Source: a virus
Length of the DNA: 64,000 nt
Reading direction: 5' to 3' (one strand)
Virus record (IMG/VR): IMGVR_UViG_3300017917_002838
Coordinates: 40,556-104,555 of that record
This document shows positions 32,436 through 42,551 of this stretch, piece after piece. A model generated the notes under the pieces. The model saw only the letters and a list, made by a program, of their open reading frames with translations, did not search any database and was not told the origin of the DNA. Each line of letters begins with the position of its first letter. Within the stretch, counting starts at the first letter, position 1. The translations under genes were made by a program, and so were the position numbers.

Positions 32436-34363
32436 TATGACCAGTCCACCTCCCACTCAATTAAACCATTAGCAAATGCTAGATTAGAATATGCCTCTCC
32501 GGTTCCAACATGAGCTTTGGCAGTTGTACCTAAAGCGCCTCTTGTTTTTATTTTAAATCTATTTGTTGGAAATATAGTTCCTGCTTTAGATAAAGATTTT
32601 AATTGTTCTAATTCGCTCTTAGATTTGACAATTACTGGTGTTTGATCAATTCCATCTGAATTTTTATAACGATATTCAGCGCCTTCAAATTCTATAATTT
32701 CATCATCTACAGAAAAATAGCCACTTAAAGATGTGGTTGCAACTACATCTTTTTGAAGTTTGTTTGGAAGTATTGGAGAAAGCTCTATATAGTCAGTTTC
32801 TGAATTATCTAAACTTTTAATTAAAGCTCCTCCTCCTAAAAACATTTCTCCGCTTGATTGCCATAGGAGTTGGCTATTTTGCAAATCAAATTCAGATGTT
32901 ACTGCTGGCTGCCATACAATTTTAACATAACTACTTGATGGAGTTTCTTCCTTTTCTAAAGATATAATATTAGAAGAATATCCATTTCCAGTAGTATCTC
33001 TAAATTCCCACGGTGACGAAACTCTGGTTGCGTCAAACAAATAATCTCTTGTGTAGAACTGCAATATATTATTTTCGTCAAACACCGCTGTCATTTGTGA
33101 ATCTCTGCATATTTCTTGTAGTGCATCCCAAACTGTTTGATCATCTTTTGACCACCAATAAATCGGTGTGATGATTGAGGTGTCTTGAGCTGTTCCAGAT
33201 TTTAAATTTATATTATAATTTGTAAATCCAATAGAGTCCAACATATATCTTATAATTGCTGGTGAAGTATATCCGTTACACAATAAGTTTGGAGAAACTG
33301 TTTCTTGTAATATTTTAGACGAATCTAAAGCTGTTATTGATAAATCTCCATATTCAGAAAGAGTATAGCTATGTAAATAATATGTACCCTGTTTAATTTT
33401 TTCATATGTAGATGAAGTTGGACTTTCATAAACTTTTATATATGGCCTAATAATAAGATTTTTAAATAAATAAATATCAGATGACGATAATGATGTTAAA
33501 GATTTTTCAAATGTTTTAAATTTTATGGAAGACTCAAACGAAATTAATTCTGATCTTAATGAGTTTGCTGTGATTTTTCCCACTGGCAAAAGATCTTCTG
33601 CTGAAGATGAAGACTCTTTACTTATTGAAAATGATTTAAGATATTGTGTAGCATCTAATTCCCATCTGGGAGACAATTCAATAATTCCCAAATATTTGTC
33701 TACGACTCCATCAACTGTTAACCTTAATGTTGTAATACTTACTGGTGATGCAGGTGTAGTTGGTTCAGCTACAGACCACAAGCTACCATCATAATAAATA
33801 GTAACAGTGCCAGCATTTGGACTTCCCCAAGGTGCCACGTTTGAAGCATTTCCGGAAAAAATTGTTCCTGCTTGAGTTCTTATAGTAAAAGATTCTGGTA
33901 TTGAGTGACCAAGCTCAAAACGAACAACTATTTTGTTTGCTAAAATTGTTTTAGGATAGGTCATTGAAATATCTACTGCTTGACCTTTGCCATAAAGCCA
34001 GTATTTATATACGTTATCTTGACCCGGATAATATGTTCTGTATTGTAAAGAATATTGACTATTACGAGGATCTTTATAACTACCCGTCAAAACATCTCCG
34101 ACAATAGCATATTTAATTCCGGCACTTTCTGGCCTAAATGGTTTTTTAATTGTATCTATTGGAAAAAGTTTTTTAAATGGAGATCCAGGAACAACAGTTT
34201 GCGGATAATTTTCTACTCCACCAGCAAAATTATTAATTGTAATAAAACTTGTTTCTGTTTCTCCCATATAATTCATATTATATTCAAAGGTCATGCCAGC
34301 AATAGCTTTTACAGAATTGCCAGTTTTAATTGCTGCCAATGTAGCTGAATTTGCAGAAATCAT
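32435..34363 (-). CDS. Tail tip / baseplate hub-like minor tail protein
   Basis: The ATG at 34363 shares ATGA with the stop of the distal-tail candidate and has GGAAGAAG before it. The 642-residue protein has a galactose-binding-like jelly-roll (about 120-230, with IVVRFELGHSIPESFTIRT). Hub-type segments follow: TYYLHSYTLSEYGDLSITALDSSKILQE and YWWSKDDQTVWDALQEICRDSQMTAVFDENNILQFYTRD. This layout fits the second gene after the tape measure in siphophages, the tail-associated hub. Confidence 0.75.
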   Translation of the reverse strand: MISANSATLAAIKTGNSVKAIAGMTFEYNMNYMGETETSFITINNFAGGVENYPQTVVPGSPFKKLFPIDTIKKPFRPESAGIKYAIVGDVLTGSYKDPRNSQYSLQYRTYYPGQDNVYKYWLYGKGQAVDISMTYPKTILANKIVVRFELGHSIPESFTIRTQAGTIFSGNASNVAPWGSPNAGTVTIYYDGSLWSVAEPTTPASPVSITTLRLTVDGVVDKYLGIIELSPRWELDATQYLKSFSISKESSSSAEDLLPVGKITANSLRSELISFESSIKFKTFEKSLTSLSSSDIYLFKNLIIRPYIKVYESPTSSTYEKIKQGTYYLHSYTLSEYGDLSITALDSSKILQETVSPNLLCNGYTSPAIIRYMLDSIGFTNYNINLKSGTAQDTSIITPIYWWSKDDQTVWDALQEICRDSQMTAVFDENNILQFYTRDYLFDATRVSSPWEFRDTTGNGYSSNIISLEKEETPSSSYVKIVWQPAVTSEFDLQNSQLLWQSSGEMFLGGGALIKSLDNSETDYIELSPILPNKLQKDVVATTSLSGYFSVDDEIIEFEGAEYRYKNSDGIDQTPVIVKSKSELEQLKSLSKAGTIFPTNRFKIKTRGALGTTAKAHVGTGEAYSNLAFANGLIEWEVDWS

Positions 34364-34821
34364 ACTTCTTCCAGAGAGATAGATACTTCCCAAAATTCTT
34401 GTGCGGGATCAGTTGATCTAGATTTTACATTTCTTTTAGATAACGTACAGCTAAATGAAGATATAAACATTGTCAAAGATTCCGTTCTTGTTGGACTATA
34501 ATATATAGTCAGTGTTACTGGAGAAAGGCCAGAAGTTTCGTATAAATATCTTAGGTCTAGTGCTCCGTAACCAGTGTCTAATGTCATTGTACTATATGAT
34601 GGCAAAACTGACCAGGAGGTAGAAACTGTTTTTTTATTGGCTACAATAAATTTTCTCATGGAGCCATCTGCCATTCTATCTGATTTTTCTATTCGATTAT
34701 AGCCAATATCAATTGGCGCTCTATTGTGTTCACTTAATTTATTTGAATTAATATATAAAGCTGATCCAGCTGGCAAAGTAATCTTGCTGGCACTAGAGGT
34801 TACTGGTGTTTCGTAGCTCAT
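34360..34821 (-). CDS. Distal tail protein candidate
   Basis: A 153-residue beta-rich protein located just after the tape measure, with GYNRIEKSDRMADGSMRKFIVANKKTVSTSWSVLPS and a C-terminal strand set (FWEVSISLEEV). Size and place agree with a Dit-like ring protein or a tail completion protein. It overlaps the tape measure stop by 4 bases. Assignment rests mainly on order. Confidence 0.65.
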   Translation of the reverse strand: MSYETPVTSSASKITLPAGSALYINSNKLSEHNRAPIDIGYNRIEKSDRMADGSMRKFIVANKKTVSTSWSVLPSYSTMTLDTGYGALDLRYLYETSGLSPVTLTIYYSPTRTESLTMFISSFSCTLSKRNVKSRSTDPAQEFWEVSISLEEV

Positions 34822-37800
34822 GATTTAAACCTTCTATCTGAACCAATCTTTATATTTGAAAGTTTGGTGTTACTATTTATAATACCAACTATATCATTCT
34901 TTAGCTTATCTTCCATATATGGCGACAACTCTCCTTGGAATATAAAGTTTAATGTTGTAGCTCCATAAGAATCTGATTCTACCATTCCGCCATAAGCATA
35001 TCCTATTCTATTTGTAGGGACTTTATATACTGCACCGCCAACACGATATGAAGGCATTGACATATTAGATGACATTGATGGGTTTACGTATCCGCCCATT
35101 CCCATTCTGTTAATATTATTTAAGAATGGAACACCAACTGCTGCCGTTGCTCTAGCATTAACAACAAATTCTCCATTTGAGAGCAAGGCTGGAATTGAAT
35201 CTGATGTTCCAGTTCCTGGACCATAAATAGGTCCGCCCATGGCTGATCCTTTTGGTCTTCCTCCGGTTCCAACATCTCCAACACCAGGTCTATTGGTATA
35301 TGCTCCTTTTCCTCCACTTTGATATTCTGGTCTTTCAACAGCTTTAACAGATTTACCATTAACAGTTGCACCTTCTGGAATTTTTCCAGTTGTAATTATG
35401 GTTGCTGCTGTTACAAAATCTGTTGCAGCAGCTTTAATGTCTGAAGCACCTTGAGTAAAATTCTTTTGAGCTTCTACACTTAATTCAGAAGATGCCCTAT
35501 TTCCTAGCGCTGCTATCTTAGATTGAAGATCCGTTGAAACTGTTAACTTTCCTCCGCCTCTTGCAGCCATTCTATTTTCTTCAGTATTAGCAATAACGCC
35601 AGTTCCCAAAATTGATTCTACTGCGGCGTTTAGATCTTTATCTTTAAGTGATTGAACACCTTTAATTGCTGTTTCCATCTGACCCATAAATGCTTTTTGA
35701 TCAATTTGCCCTAGTTGTCTTGCTGTGAGTGCTTGAGATATAAGACCCATATACATTTGAGCCTGAGAAGATTTTTGCTGATTATTTGCAGCAGATTGTT
35801 GCATGGCAACAATTTCTTTTTCTTGCTTCATCTTTTTTTCATTAAGCTTATCAATTTTTGCTTGTTGTTCTTCTAGTTTGCGTTGTCTCTCATCTTCAAT
35901 TGCTTGTAGAGCAAGTTGTTCCTGACGCTCCCTAGCAGCATCTTGAATCCTTATTTGAGCTGATGCAGCAGCCTCTTCATTTCCATTTGCTATAGCATTT
36001 CTATATTCAATATCTAGTAAAGATATTTCAGTCTTGAAATCACGTTCTGCTTTTTGTAGCTCAAGTGCTTTCTTTCTGGCATCCGCCTCTTTATTAATTT
36101 TGTCAATAATTTTTTGAATAGCGTCTGCTTGTTTTTTATAAGCTTCTTCGCTACTTTGAGCGGCTTTTTGTATAGATTTAGACGAATTAGACCATTTCTT
36201 TGAATAGTTATCAATTGCTGTATTTAAAGGACCAAATGATCCTGTTTTTAATATTGATGCTGATGCTGTTTCTACGCTTGATTGATATTTTGCTAAAGAA
36301 ATTGCAGTAGCTGCATCTAATTTAGATACCTCATCGCCCATTCCAGCAAGTAGTAATTTAGATTTAGCATAAACGCTTGCTAGGTTGTCAGAAGTATTAA
36401 GTACCTGACCAAGTTCTTTATTTTGAGCTTGTATTGCTAAAAGTTGTTCATTAGTTAAATTTTTATTTGCGCCTTGTGTATTGGCAATTGTTTGAAGTTG
36501 TGTATTAACTGCCTCTTGTGCGGTAACAATTTTTCCTGTAGCATCTTTTGTACCAATTGAAGCTTTTTCTGCTTCTAATAAAGCATTAACCATAGACATA
36601 ATTCCGGTTGCAGCTTCTTCAGAATTGGAATTTACAGAAGACATTTCTGTGGCAGTTATTCTAACTTTTGCTGCAGCAGCAGTTGCCTTATCTGTAATAT
36701 CTGCAAAACCCTTATTTCCTATAGCACCTACAGCCATGGTAGCTTTTTCAGAAGCTTTAATAATTGCAAATACTTTATTTGTTGCTTCTTCTGCGCTCAT
36801 TCCACCGGCAATAAAATCGGCTTTCATAGATTGAGCTAATTGATTAACGTTAGAAGGATCTATGTTATTAAATAAGTTAACAAGATCTGGCATATTTTTC
36901 TTTGCATCTTCTATTGCAGTTTTTAATTCTTTTATGCTTAGTGTTAATCCTCTAAATCCAGTTTTAGTATTTTCGTTATAAGCTGCTAAACCTGATGCCT
37001 TAAATGCATCTGCTGCATCTTTGGCAGACTTTAATCTATCGGAAAGAGAAACAATTTCTATTCCAGCCTTTTTAGCTTGTTCTCCGGTAAGTCCAAAAGA
37101 AGCTCTGTTTGCTTTTCCAACCTCTTCTGCATGTTTTTTCATGTCTAAGAATTTTTTGCCTAACCATACTACTGCAGTAAGTATGGCTCCTGGCAAGGAT
37201 AACATTTTTAATAACCTTATAACTTTAAAAACTACAACACTCATGCTTGTCATTCCTTTTAGTGCTGTTCCTAATTGTGGTAAAAATGCTGGAGCCATAC
37301 TTAATGCCATTCCACCAGCCATCATAGCTGTTCCACCGGCACCACCCATTTGACTTCCAGCTGTCATCATTCCCATTCCAGCCATTCCAGCCAGCATTCC
37401 ACCATTATCTTTTCCATAATTTTGCATTCTTTTTGCAAGTGCTTCTCTTCTGGATCCAGCTGCTGGAGGAGGTGGTAAAAATCCTGCTCTTGTTGTTAAA
37501 AGTTTTTTCCATTCTGTTTTAGTTTGAACAACTGTTCCGAGAGGACCTTCAAATGTTTCTCCTGCTGCCATTGGTCTATCTCGCAGTCTAGAAAGATCTT
37601 TAAATCCAGCTAAATAATCTTTTGTTTTTGAAGCAGCTAACTTTGCAGATTCTCCAGACTTTAGTATAGCTGCTCTACTTTTATCTATTGCATTAGATAT
37701 TGCTTTACTAGAAGACTCATATGATTTTTTAATTGAATCATTTATTGCTGCTATTCTATCTTTTGTAGAATTTGCAGCTTGTAATAATCCAGTGTAAGCA

Positions 37801-40800
37801 GTTGTTGTAAGCTGGTTTCCCATTCCACTTGTTCCAGTAAGTGCTCCCATAGAATAATCTGGCATAGGTGTAAAAGTGACTTGTGATCCTCTTACTTGTA
37901 AATCTGAAGGTCCCGCTCCTCTAGTGCCATAACCTCTAGTTTTTCCTGGAATAACTTCTCCTGCTGCCATTGCTGCAGCTTCTTGTCTTGCATTAAATTC
38001 TGCTTCCTGCATAGCACGTTTTGCTGGATTTCCAGAAAGACCTTGTCTCTTTTTTCTTACTTGACCAGCTTTAGCATATTTTTGAACACCAGGAATTATT
38101 GTTCCAGAAGTATTTGGTACAAACATCTCTGGTCCGTTTTCTCCAACTACATATGCTCCTCCAGCGCTAACTCCACCACCCATTGCTCTATTGCCAGACA
38201 TAGGTCCAGAAATAGTTTCAATTCTTAATCCGGTTGAATCGGCTGCAGTAATTCTAAACTTTCCACCAAAATAAGACTCTTGTTCATTTACAGCAACTTT
38301 TCCTTGAGGTGTGCCAAATTCTAAGTCTGGAACTATTTTAGAAATAGGAGTCATACCTCTATTTTTAACATCTGCCATTAAATAGAAATCGCCAAATCCT
38401 CTTGCTACTTGTGGATCAGAACTCCATGAAGACCTTCTCATGATGAATTCTTTTCCTATCAACTTTGAAAAATTTCCAGTAGCTTTTGCCATTTTAATTT
38501 CATTCATTAGCCACTCGGGAAGTGGTTTCATTGCAGTTGATGAAGCTAAACTTATTCCTCTAAAGAATGTTCCAGAACCTTTAGTTCTTGCTGCAAGCAG
38601 AGCGGCAACATGGGAAGGTTCTCTCATTATGTCATATGCGCCCTTTGCATACATCTCTGCAGCATATCTTGCTCTTTCTTCTGCAGAACCAGTTGCCCCA
38701 GCCATTACGTTAATTGTTGATTTTTGTCTAAATGGATTCCAACTTGGTCCATATTGTATAGCAGCAGGATATGCTCTATTCCTAACTGTTACTGGGGTCA
38801 TGTATTTTCCAATATTTAATGGTCCATGTAATGGGTCTTGATTACTACTGTCTACTCCACGAACTTTACCCCATTTTGACATTATCTTGGCTAATCTTGA
38901 TGCAGCAATTCCTGGAATTCCTCCACCACCCATGTAATTATTTAATGGAATCATTCCGCCGAGATTGCTCTTTCTAATTACATTTCTTGTTTTTAAAGAT
39001 TTTATTCTACTTTTCTTTGCCCCATTAGATATCATTACCTCATCAATAAATGGTATAAAATTTTCAAATTGTATATCTCCGCCAAAATCTCCAATTAGCA
39101 GGTCGTCTTTGTCTGATAAATATTTTTTTATCTGTTTGTCTATTTCTTTTTCTGCTTTAGCAAATTTACTTTGATCGACTCCTGCCATCCTAAATAAATT
39201 ATCATATTTGCCATATCTTCCTAAATTTCTTGCAATAAAATCTGAAACAAGTAAATTGTTTTGATTTGCTTGTTTGTTTGATCGTTCATCATAGTCAACA
39301 GTATATTTACTTACATATCTTTTATTTCCAACAATTCTTGCTTTAGTTAGATGAGTTGCATTTGTTGGAGTAGTTCCAGAATAACTAAGTCTTGGAAACC
39401 CATTTGATTCTAGTATTGAAGAAAGTTCTCCTCTAGAATCTAGATGACCCCATTCTAAAGTTTTTGTGCTTCTAGCCCTAGACCTATCTAAATTAAATCC
39501 ATAATTTTGAATAACTTCAGCAGCCTTTGATCTTTGATTTAATGGTAAAGACTCTAAATAATTTTGTATAGCATTTCCAGTATTATTTCCTCTAGTAAGA
39601 ATTGGATACTTATTACCAAAAAGATATCTAAGAGAAGTAGCATCTCTTCCTCTCCCGGCAAATCTAGATGCAACAATTCCTCTAAGAATCCTAGCGATAC
39701 CACCTACATTCATTCCTGATCCTGGAGCCTGCTTGTTATCATTTATTGCCATTAAAAGTGGAAGATTTTCTGCTGTTGCTTTTCTGTTTACAACAAATTC
39801 TCCTGGAGTAAGCATCGCAGGAACTACGTCAGCATTTATATTTGGACCTGGAACAACAGAAGGACTTTGATAAATTTGTCCTCCTTTATTTCTATATTGG
39901 AATCCTGAAGCTTCTCCTGCTATTCCAAGATTTTCAGAAAAAGGACCATAAAATCTTCCAGCTCTATCTTTTCTCAACAAAGACTTGCCGTTAAATGTTA
40001 CTTTGCCAGAAGGAGATCTTGAAATAATTTGTTGGTTTGTTCCAGGAACCATTCTTAATCTAGAAACATTTATTCCACGAGAAACAGCCATAGACTCTAA
40101 TTCTGCTAGCAGTGCTCTGTTTGCCGCTTCTATTTGAACCTGAGCCTGTTCTGCAGTAATGATTCCTTGCTGTGCTTGAGTAGCTATTGTTTTTGCAGCA
40201 TTTGCAGCATTTGTTGCAATTGCTCTTATTCCAGGAAGAATGTCATCAAACTCTTGTAAGAATTGAGTTGGAAGCCTTCCAGTCATATTTAAAACATTTA
40301 AAGCATTTTCTAATTCGGCTTTTGTTTTTGTTGCCATAGTTGTAAGCAATGCTTGGTATCTTGCATATTGCTCTGTTGAAATTGATGCTGATGCACCTTT
40401 TAATGCGGTAACTCCTTCCACCATTGGAGTTCCTGTGGTTCCTAAAGGTTGTGGTCTAGTTCCCCAACCTTGATTTATTCCTCCGACAAAAGGAACTGAC
40501 GCATAGAATGTTTGTTTTTCTAATTCTTCTGGAGTCATTCTTGCTTGTGCAAGTAAATGAGCTATATTGGATTCTGGAATTACACTTCCAGATTCGCCCA
40601 TTATATTAGCTCTTCCAGTAGCTCCTGATGTTCTTGTAATTGTTGATGGAACAACTTGATTCAATGCAGCTAAAGATGCTCTTAAATTATCTACAGCAGA
40701 TTTTAATGCTGTAGCTGCTGCTGCATCAGAATATAAAGTTTGTCCAAAACTTTCTGCTGCAGCTTCTGCTGCAACCATGTCTGGAGTTAATAATTTAAAT

Positions 40801-42542
40801 CCTTTTGCGCCAGAGAAAAATGCTCTTAAGTGTGAAAGACCTTTAAATACATATCCAAGGAAGTTAGCAAAAACACCTGTAAGCATAATTATTGGACCAG
40901 TTACTGCAGTAACACCACCTAAAATACTTAAAAACTTTTTAACTGGCTCTGGTAATTTATTAAAGAAATTAATAACTTTGTCTGCAACATTAATTAGTTT
41001 TGTTGCAATATCTAAAAATGATTCTCCTACTGTTGCTAAATCTGCCCTTAATCCTTCAATTGCTCTTCTATATCTACCAGAAGCAGATTCAGTTACCATC
41101 GCTAATTCTCGATCAGCAATAGCACCTATTTGTTGAGTGCTTGCTTTCATTAGATCTAGAACTTGTAAAGTTTGGCTGCCTTGTCTTCCAAGATTATCAA
41201 ACAAAGCACCCATTCTTGCAAATTGATATTTACCAAATAGTTGTTCTAACGCCTGCTGTTTTTGTAATGGATTTAATGTATCTAAAGCACTTTGTAATGC
41301 TAAAATTGTGTCTGTTAAATTTCCTGCATTTTTTGTAACTAGTGCTTCTAAATCTATGCCAAATCCTTCAAACATATCCTTGGCTCTATTTGTTGGATTA
41401 ATTAATGAACCAAGTGCTGATTTCAAACCGTTAGCAGCTGAAGCTGCATCAATTCCGCCTTCACGCATAGCTGTTAGATAAAGAGCCAAATCTTGAACGC
41501 TTCCGCCAAGACCTCTGATAATTGGTCCAGCTTTTGGAATTGCATCTACTAAGTCATTTAGAGTTGTTGAGGTTTGGTTTTCAACTGCGTTAAGAAAGTT
41601 AATTGAATCTGCTAACTCAGTTGTATTTTGCTTAAAAGCATTCTGAATTGCAAGAGTTGCTTTCATTGCTTCTTGTCTATCTACTTCACCAAGAACTGAA
41701 AGTCTTGTTGTTTCTTGTAATGATTTTAATAGGTCATTACCTTGTTGACCAGTTGCTGCAATATCTGCTGCCAAGGCAATGGTATCTTTGAATGATACTC
41801 CATATGCAGATGACAAATCCTTGGCAGTTTTAGATACATCGTCTCTTACTTTACTTAGTTCCTGTGAAGAAGTAGCTGCAAGTCCGCCGTAAACTTTTGT
41901 TAATCTTGTTAGTTCACGATCTGCTTGATTGAATGCTTCTGCTGCAGCTTTACCAAATGCTGCTATAGGAACAGTAAGACCAACCGTTAGCTGTCTACCG
42001 GCCCATTGTGTATTTTTACCCCAGTTGATGAGCTGTAGAGATCCATCTTGCATAACTTTATTCATAATAGACAGCTCTTTATTTGCTATAGCTGTTTTAT
42101 TTTTTAATTCGTCTATGCCAGTAGGAATATTAACTGCAAACTGCATCTGTCCTCTAGCATTTTTTCCTAGTGGTTGCAGTATTGCTTGTTGTAGAGCTAT
42201 TTGTTGTCTGGCAAGCTCTTTAACCATACTATTAGAACTTCTATGATATTCCTGCCAAGTTCTATAGTAATCTCTTAACTTTAATCTTCCGGCATCAAGA
42301 TTCTTTCCAAATTTATCTATGTCTCTAGATACCGCTACAAATTGTGTACTAAATTGACCGCTATTACTTAAGATTGAAGAAAAATTAGCATTTGCAGTTT
42401 TAATGTTTCTAGTTAATGCTGCATCTGTTAAACTAAATTGTTTTTGTAAAGCAGAAAGCTGAGTTATTGCAGACTTTACCTGGCTTAACAAACCAGAGAA
42501 ATCTGCATTAGCAGTAATTTGCGTATTAATTATTTCGGCCAC
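34818..42542 (-). CDS. Tape measure protein with inserted ADP-ribosyltransferase-like domain
   Basis: The 2574-residue protein starts at GTG. The TP901-type tape measure core (about residues 200-500, with TIALAADIAATGQQGNDLL and SQTSTTLNDLVDAIPKAG-like helices) is followed by a hydrophobic helix set near 580. Loop motifs TPGEFVVNRKAT (about 914) and SNGEFVVNARAT (about 2455) and a VVGENGPEMFVP loop (about 1471) flank inserted regions. One insert (about 1320-1430) has FFRGIS, SSWSSDPQVARGF and NEQESYFGGKF, the R-S-E pattern of mono-ADP-ribosyltransferases. The C-terminus (about 2150-2330) is coiled coil. The protein sets tail length and is likely ejected into the host. Confidence 0.93.
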   Translation of the reverse strand: MAEIINTQITANADFSGLLSQVKSAITQLSALQKQFSLTDAALTRNIKTANANFSSILSNSGQFSTQFVAVSRDIDKFGKNLDAGRLKLRDYYRTWQEYHRSSNSMVKELARQQIALQQAILQPLGKNARGQMQFAVNIPTGIDELKNKTAIANKELSIMNKVMQDGSLQLINWGKNTQWAGRQLTVGLTVPIAAFGKAAAEAFNQADRELTRLTKVYGGLAATSSQELSKVRDDVSKTAKDLSSAYGVSFKDTIALAADIAATGQQGNDLLKSLQETTRLSVLGEVDRQEAMKATLAIQNAFKQNTTELADSINFLNAVENQTSTTLNDLVDAIPKAGPIIRGLGGSVQDLALYLTAMREGGIDAASAANGLKSALGSLINPTNRAKDMFEGFGIDLEALVTKNAGNLTDTILALQSALDTLNPLQKQQALEQLFGKYQFARMGALFDNLGRQGSQTLQVLDLMKASTQQIGAIADRELAMVTESASGRYRRAIEGLRADLATVGESFLDIATKLINVADKVINFFNKLPEPVKKFLSILGGVTAVTGPIIMLTGVFANFLGYVFKGLSHLRAFFSGAKGFKLLTPDMVAAEAAAESFGQTLYSDAAAATALKSAVDNLRASLAALNQVVPSTITRTSGATGRANIMGESGSVIPESNIAHLLAQARMTPEELEKQTFYASVPFVGGINQGWGTRPQPLGTTGTPMVEGVTALKGASASISTEQYARYQALLTTMATKTKAELENALNVLNMTGRLPTQFLQEFDDILPGIRAIATNAANAAKTIATQAQQGIITAEQAQVQIEAANRALLAELESMAVSRGINVSRLRMVPGTNQQIISRSPSGKVTFNGKSLLRKDRAGRFYGPFSENLGIAGEASGFQYRNKGGQIYQSPSVVPGPNINADVVPAMLTPGEFVVNRKATAENLPLLMAINDNKQAPGSGMNVGGIARILRGIVASRFAGRGRDATSLRYLFGNKYPILTRGNNTGNAIQNYLESLPLNQRSKAAEVIQNYGFNLDRSRARSTKTLEWGHLDSRGELSSILESNGFPRLSYSGTTPTNATHLTKARIVGNKRYVSKYTVDYDERSNKQANQNNLLVSDFIARNLGRYGKYDNLFRMAGVDQSKFAKAEKEIDKQIKKYLSDKDDLLIGDFGGDIQFENFIPFIDEVMISNGAKKSRIKSLKTRNVIRKSNLGGMIPLNNYMGGGGIPGIAASRLAKIMSKWGKVRGVDSSNQDPLHGPLNIGKYMTPVTVRNRAYPAAIQYGPSWNPFRQKSTINVMAGATGSAEERARYAAEMYAKGAYDIMREPSHVAALLAARTKGSGTFFRGISLASSTAMKPLPEWLMNEIKMAKATGNFSKLIGKEFIMRRSSWSSDPQVARGFGDFYLMADVKNRGMTPISKIVPDLEFGTPQGKVAVNEQESYFGGKFRITAADSTGLRIETISGPMSGNRAMGGGVSAGGAYVVGENGPEMFVPNTSGTIIPGVQKYAKAGQVRKKRQGLSGNPAKRAMQEAEFNARQEAAAMAAGEVIPGKTRGYGTRGAGPSDLQVRGSQVTFTPMPDYSMGALTGTSGMGNQLTTTAYTGLLQAANSTKDRIAAINDSIKKSYESSSKAISNAIDKSRAAILKSGESAKLAASKTKDYLAGFKDLSRLRDRPMAAGETFEGPLGTVVQTKTEWKKLLTTRAGFLPPPPAAGSRREALAKRMQNYGKDNGGMLAGMAGMGMMTAGSQMGGAGGTAMMAGGMALSMAPAFLPQLGTALKGMTSMSVVVFKVIRLLKMLSLPGAILTAVVWLGKKFLDMKKHAEEVGKANRASFGLTGEQAKKAGIEIVSLSDRLKSAKDAADAFKASGLAAYNENTKTGFRGLTLSIKELKTAIEDAKKNMPDLVNLFNNIDPSNVNQLAQSMKADFIAGGMSAEEATNKVFAIIKASEKATMAVGAIGNKGFADITDKATAAAAKVRITATEMSSVNSNSEEAATGIMSMVNALLEAEKASIGTKDATGKIVTAQEAVNTQLQTIANTQGANKNLTNEQLLAIQAQNKELGQVLNTSDNLASVYAKSKLLLAGMGDEVSKLDAATAISLAKYQSSVETASASILKTGSFGPLNTAIDNYSKKWSNSSKSIQKAAQSSEEAYKKQADAIQKIIDKINKEADARKKALELQKAERDFKTEISLLDIEYRNAIANGNEEAAASAQIRIQDAARERQEQLALQAIEDERQRKLEEQQAKIDKLNEKKMKQEKEIVAMQQSAANNQQKSSQAQMYMGLISQALTARQLGQIDQKAFMGQMETAIKGVQSLKDKDLNAAVESILGTGVIANTEENRMAARGGGKLTVSTDLQSKIAALGNRASSELSVEAQKNFTQGASDIKAAATDFVTAATIITTGKIPEGATVNGKSVKAVERPEYQSGGKGAYTNRPGVGDVGTGGRPKGSAMGGPIYGPGTGTSDSIPALLSNGEFVVNARATAAVGVPFLNNINRMGMGGYVNPSMSSNMSMPSYRVGGAVYKVPTNRIGYAYGGMVESDSYGATTLNFIFQGELSPYMEDKLKNDIVGIINSNTKLSNIKIGSDRRFKS

Positions 42543-42551
42543 TGCTTTTAA

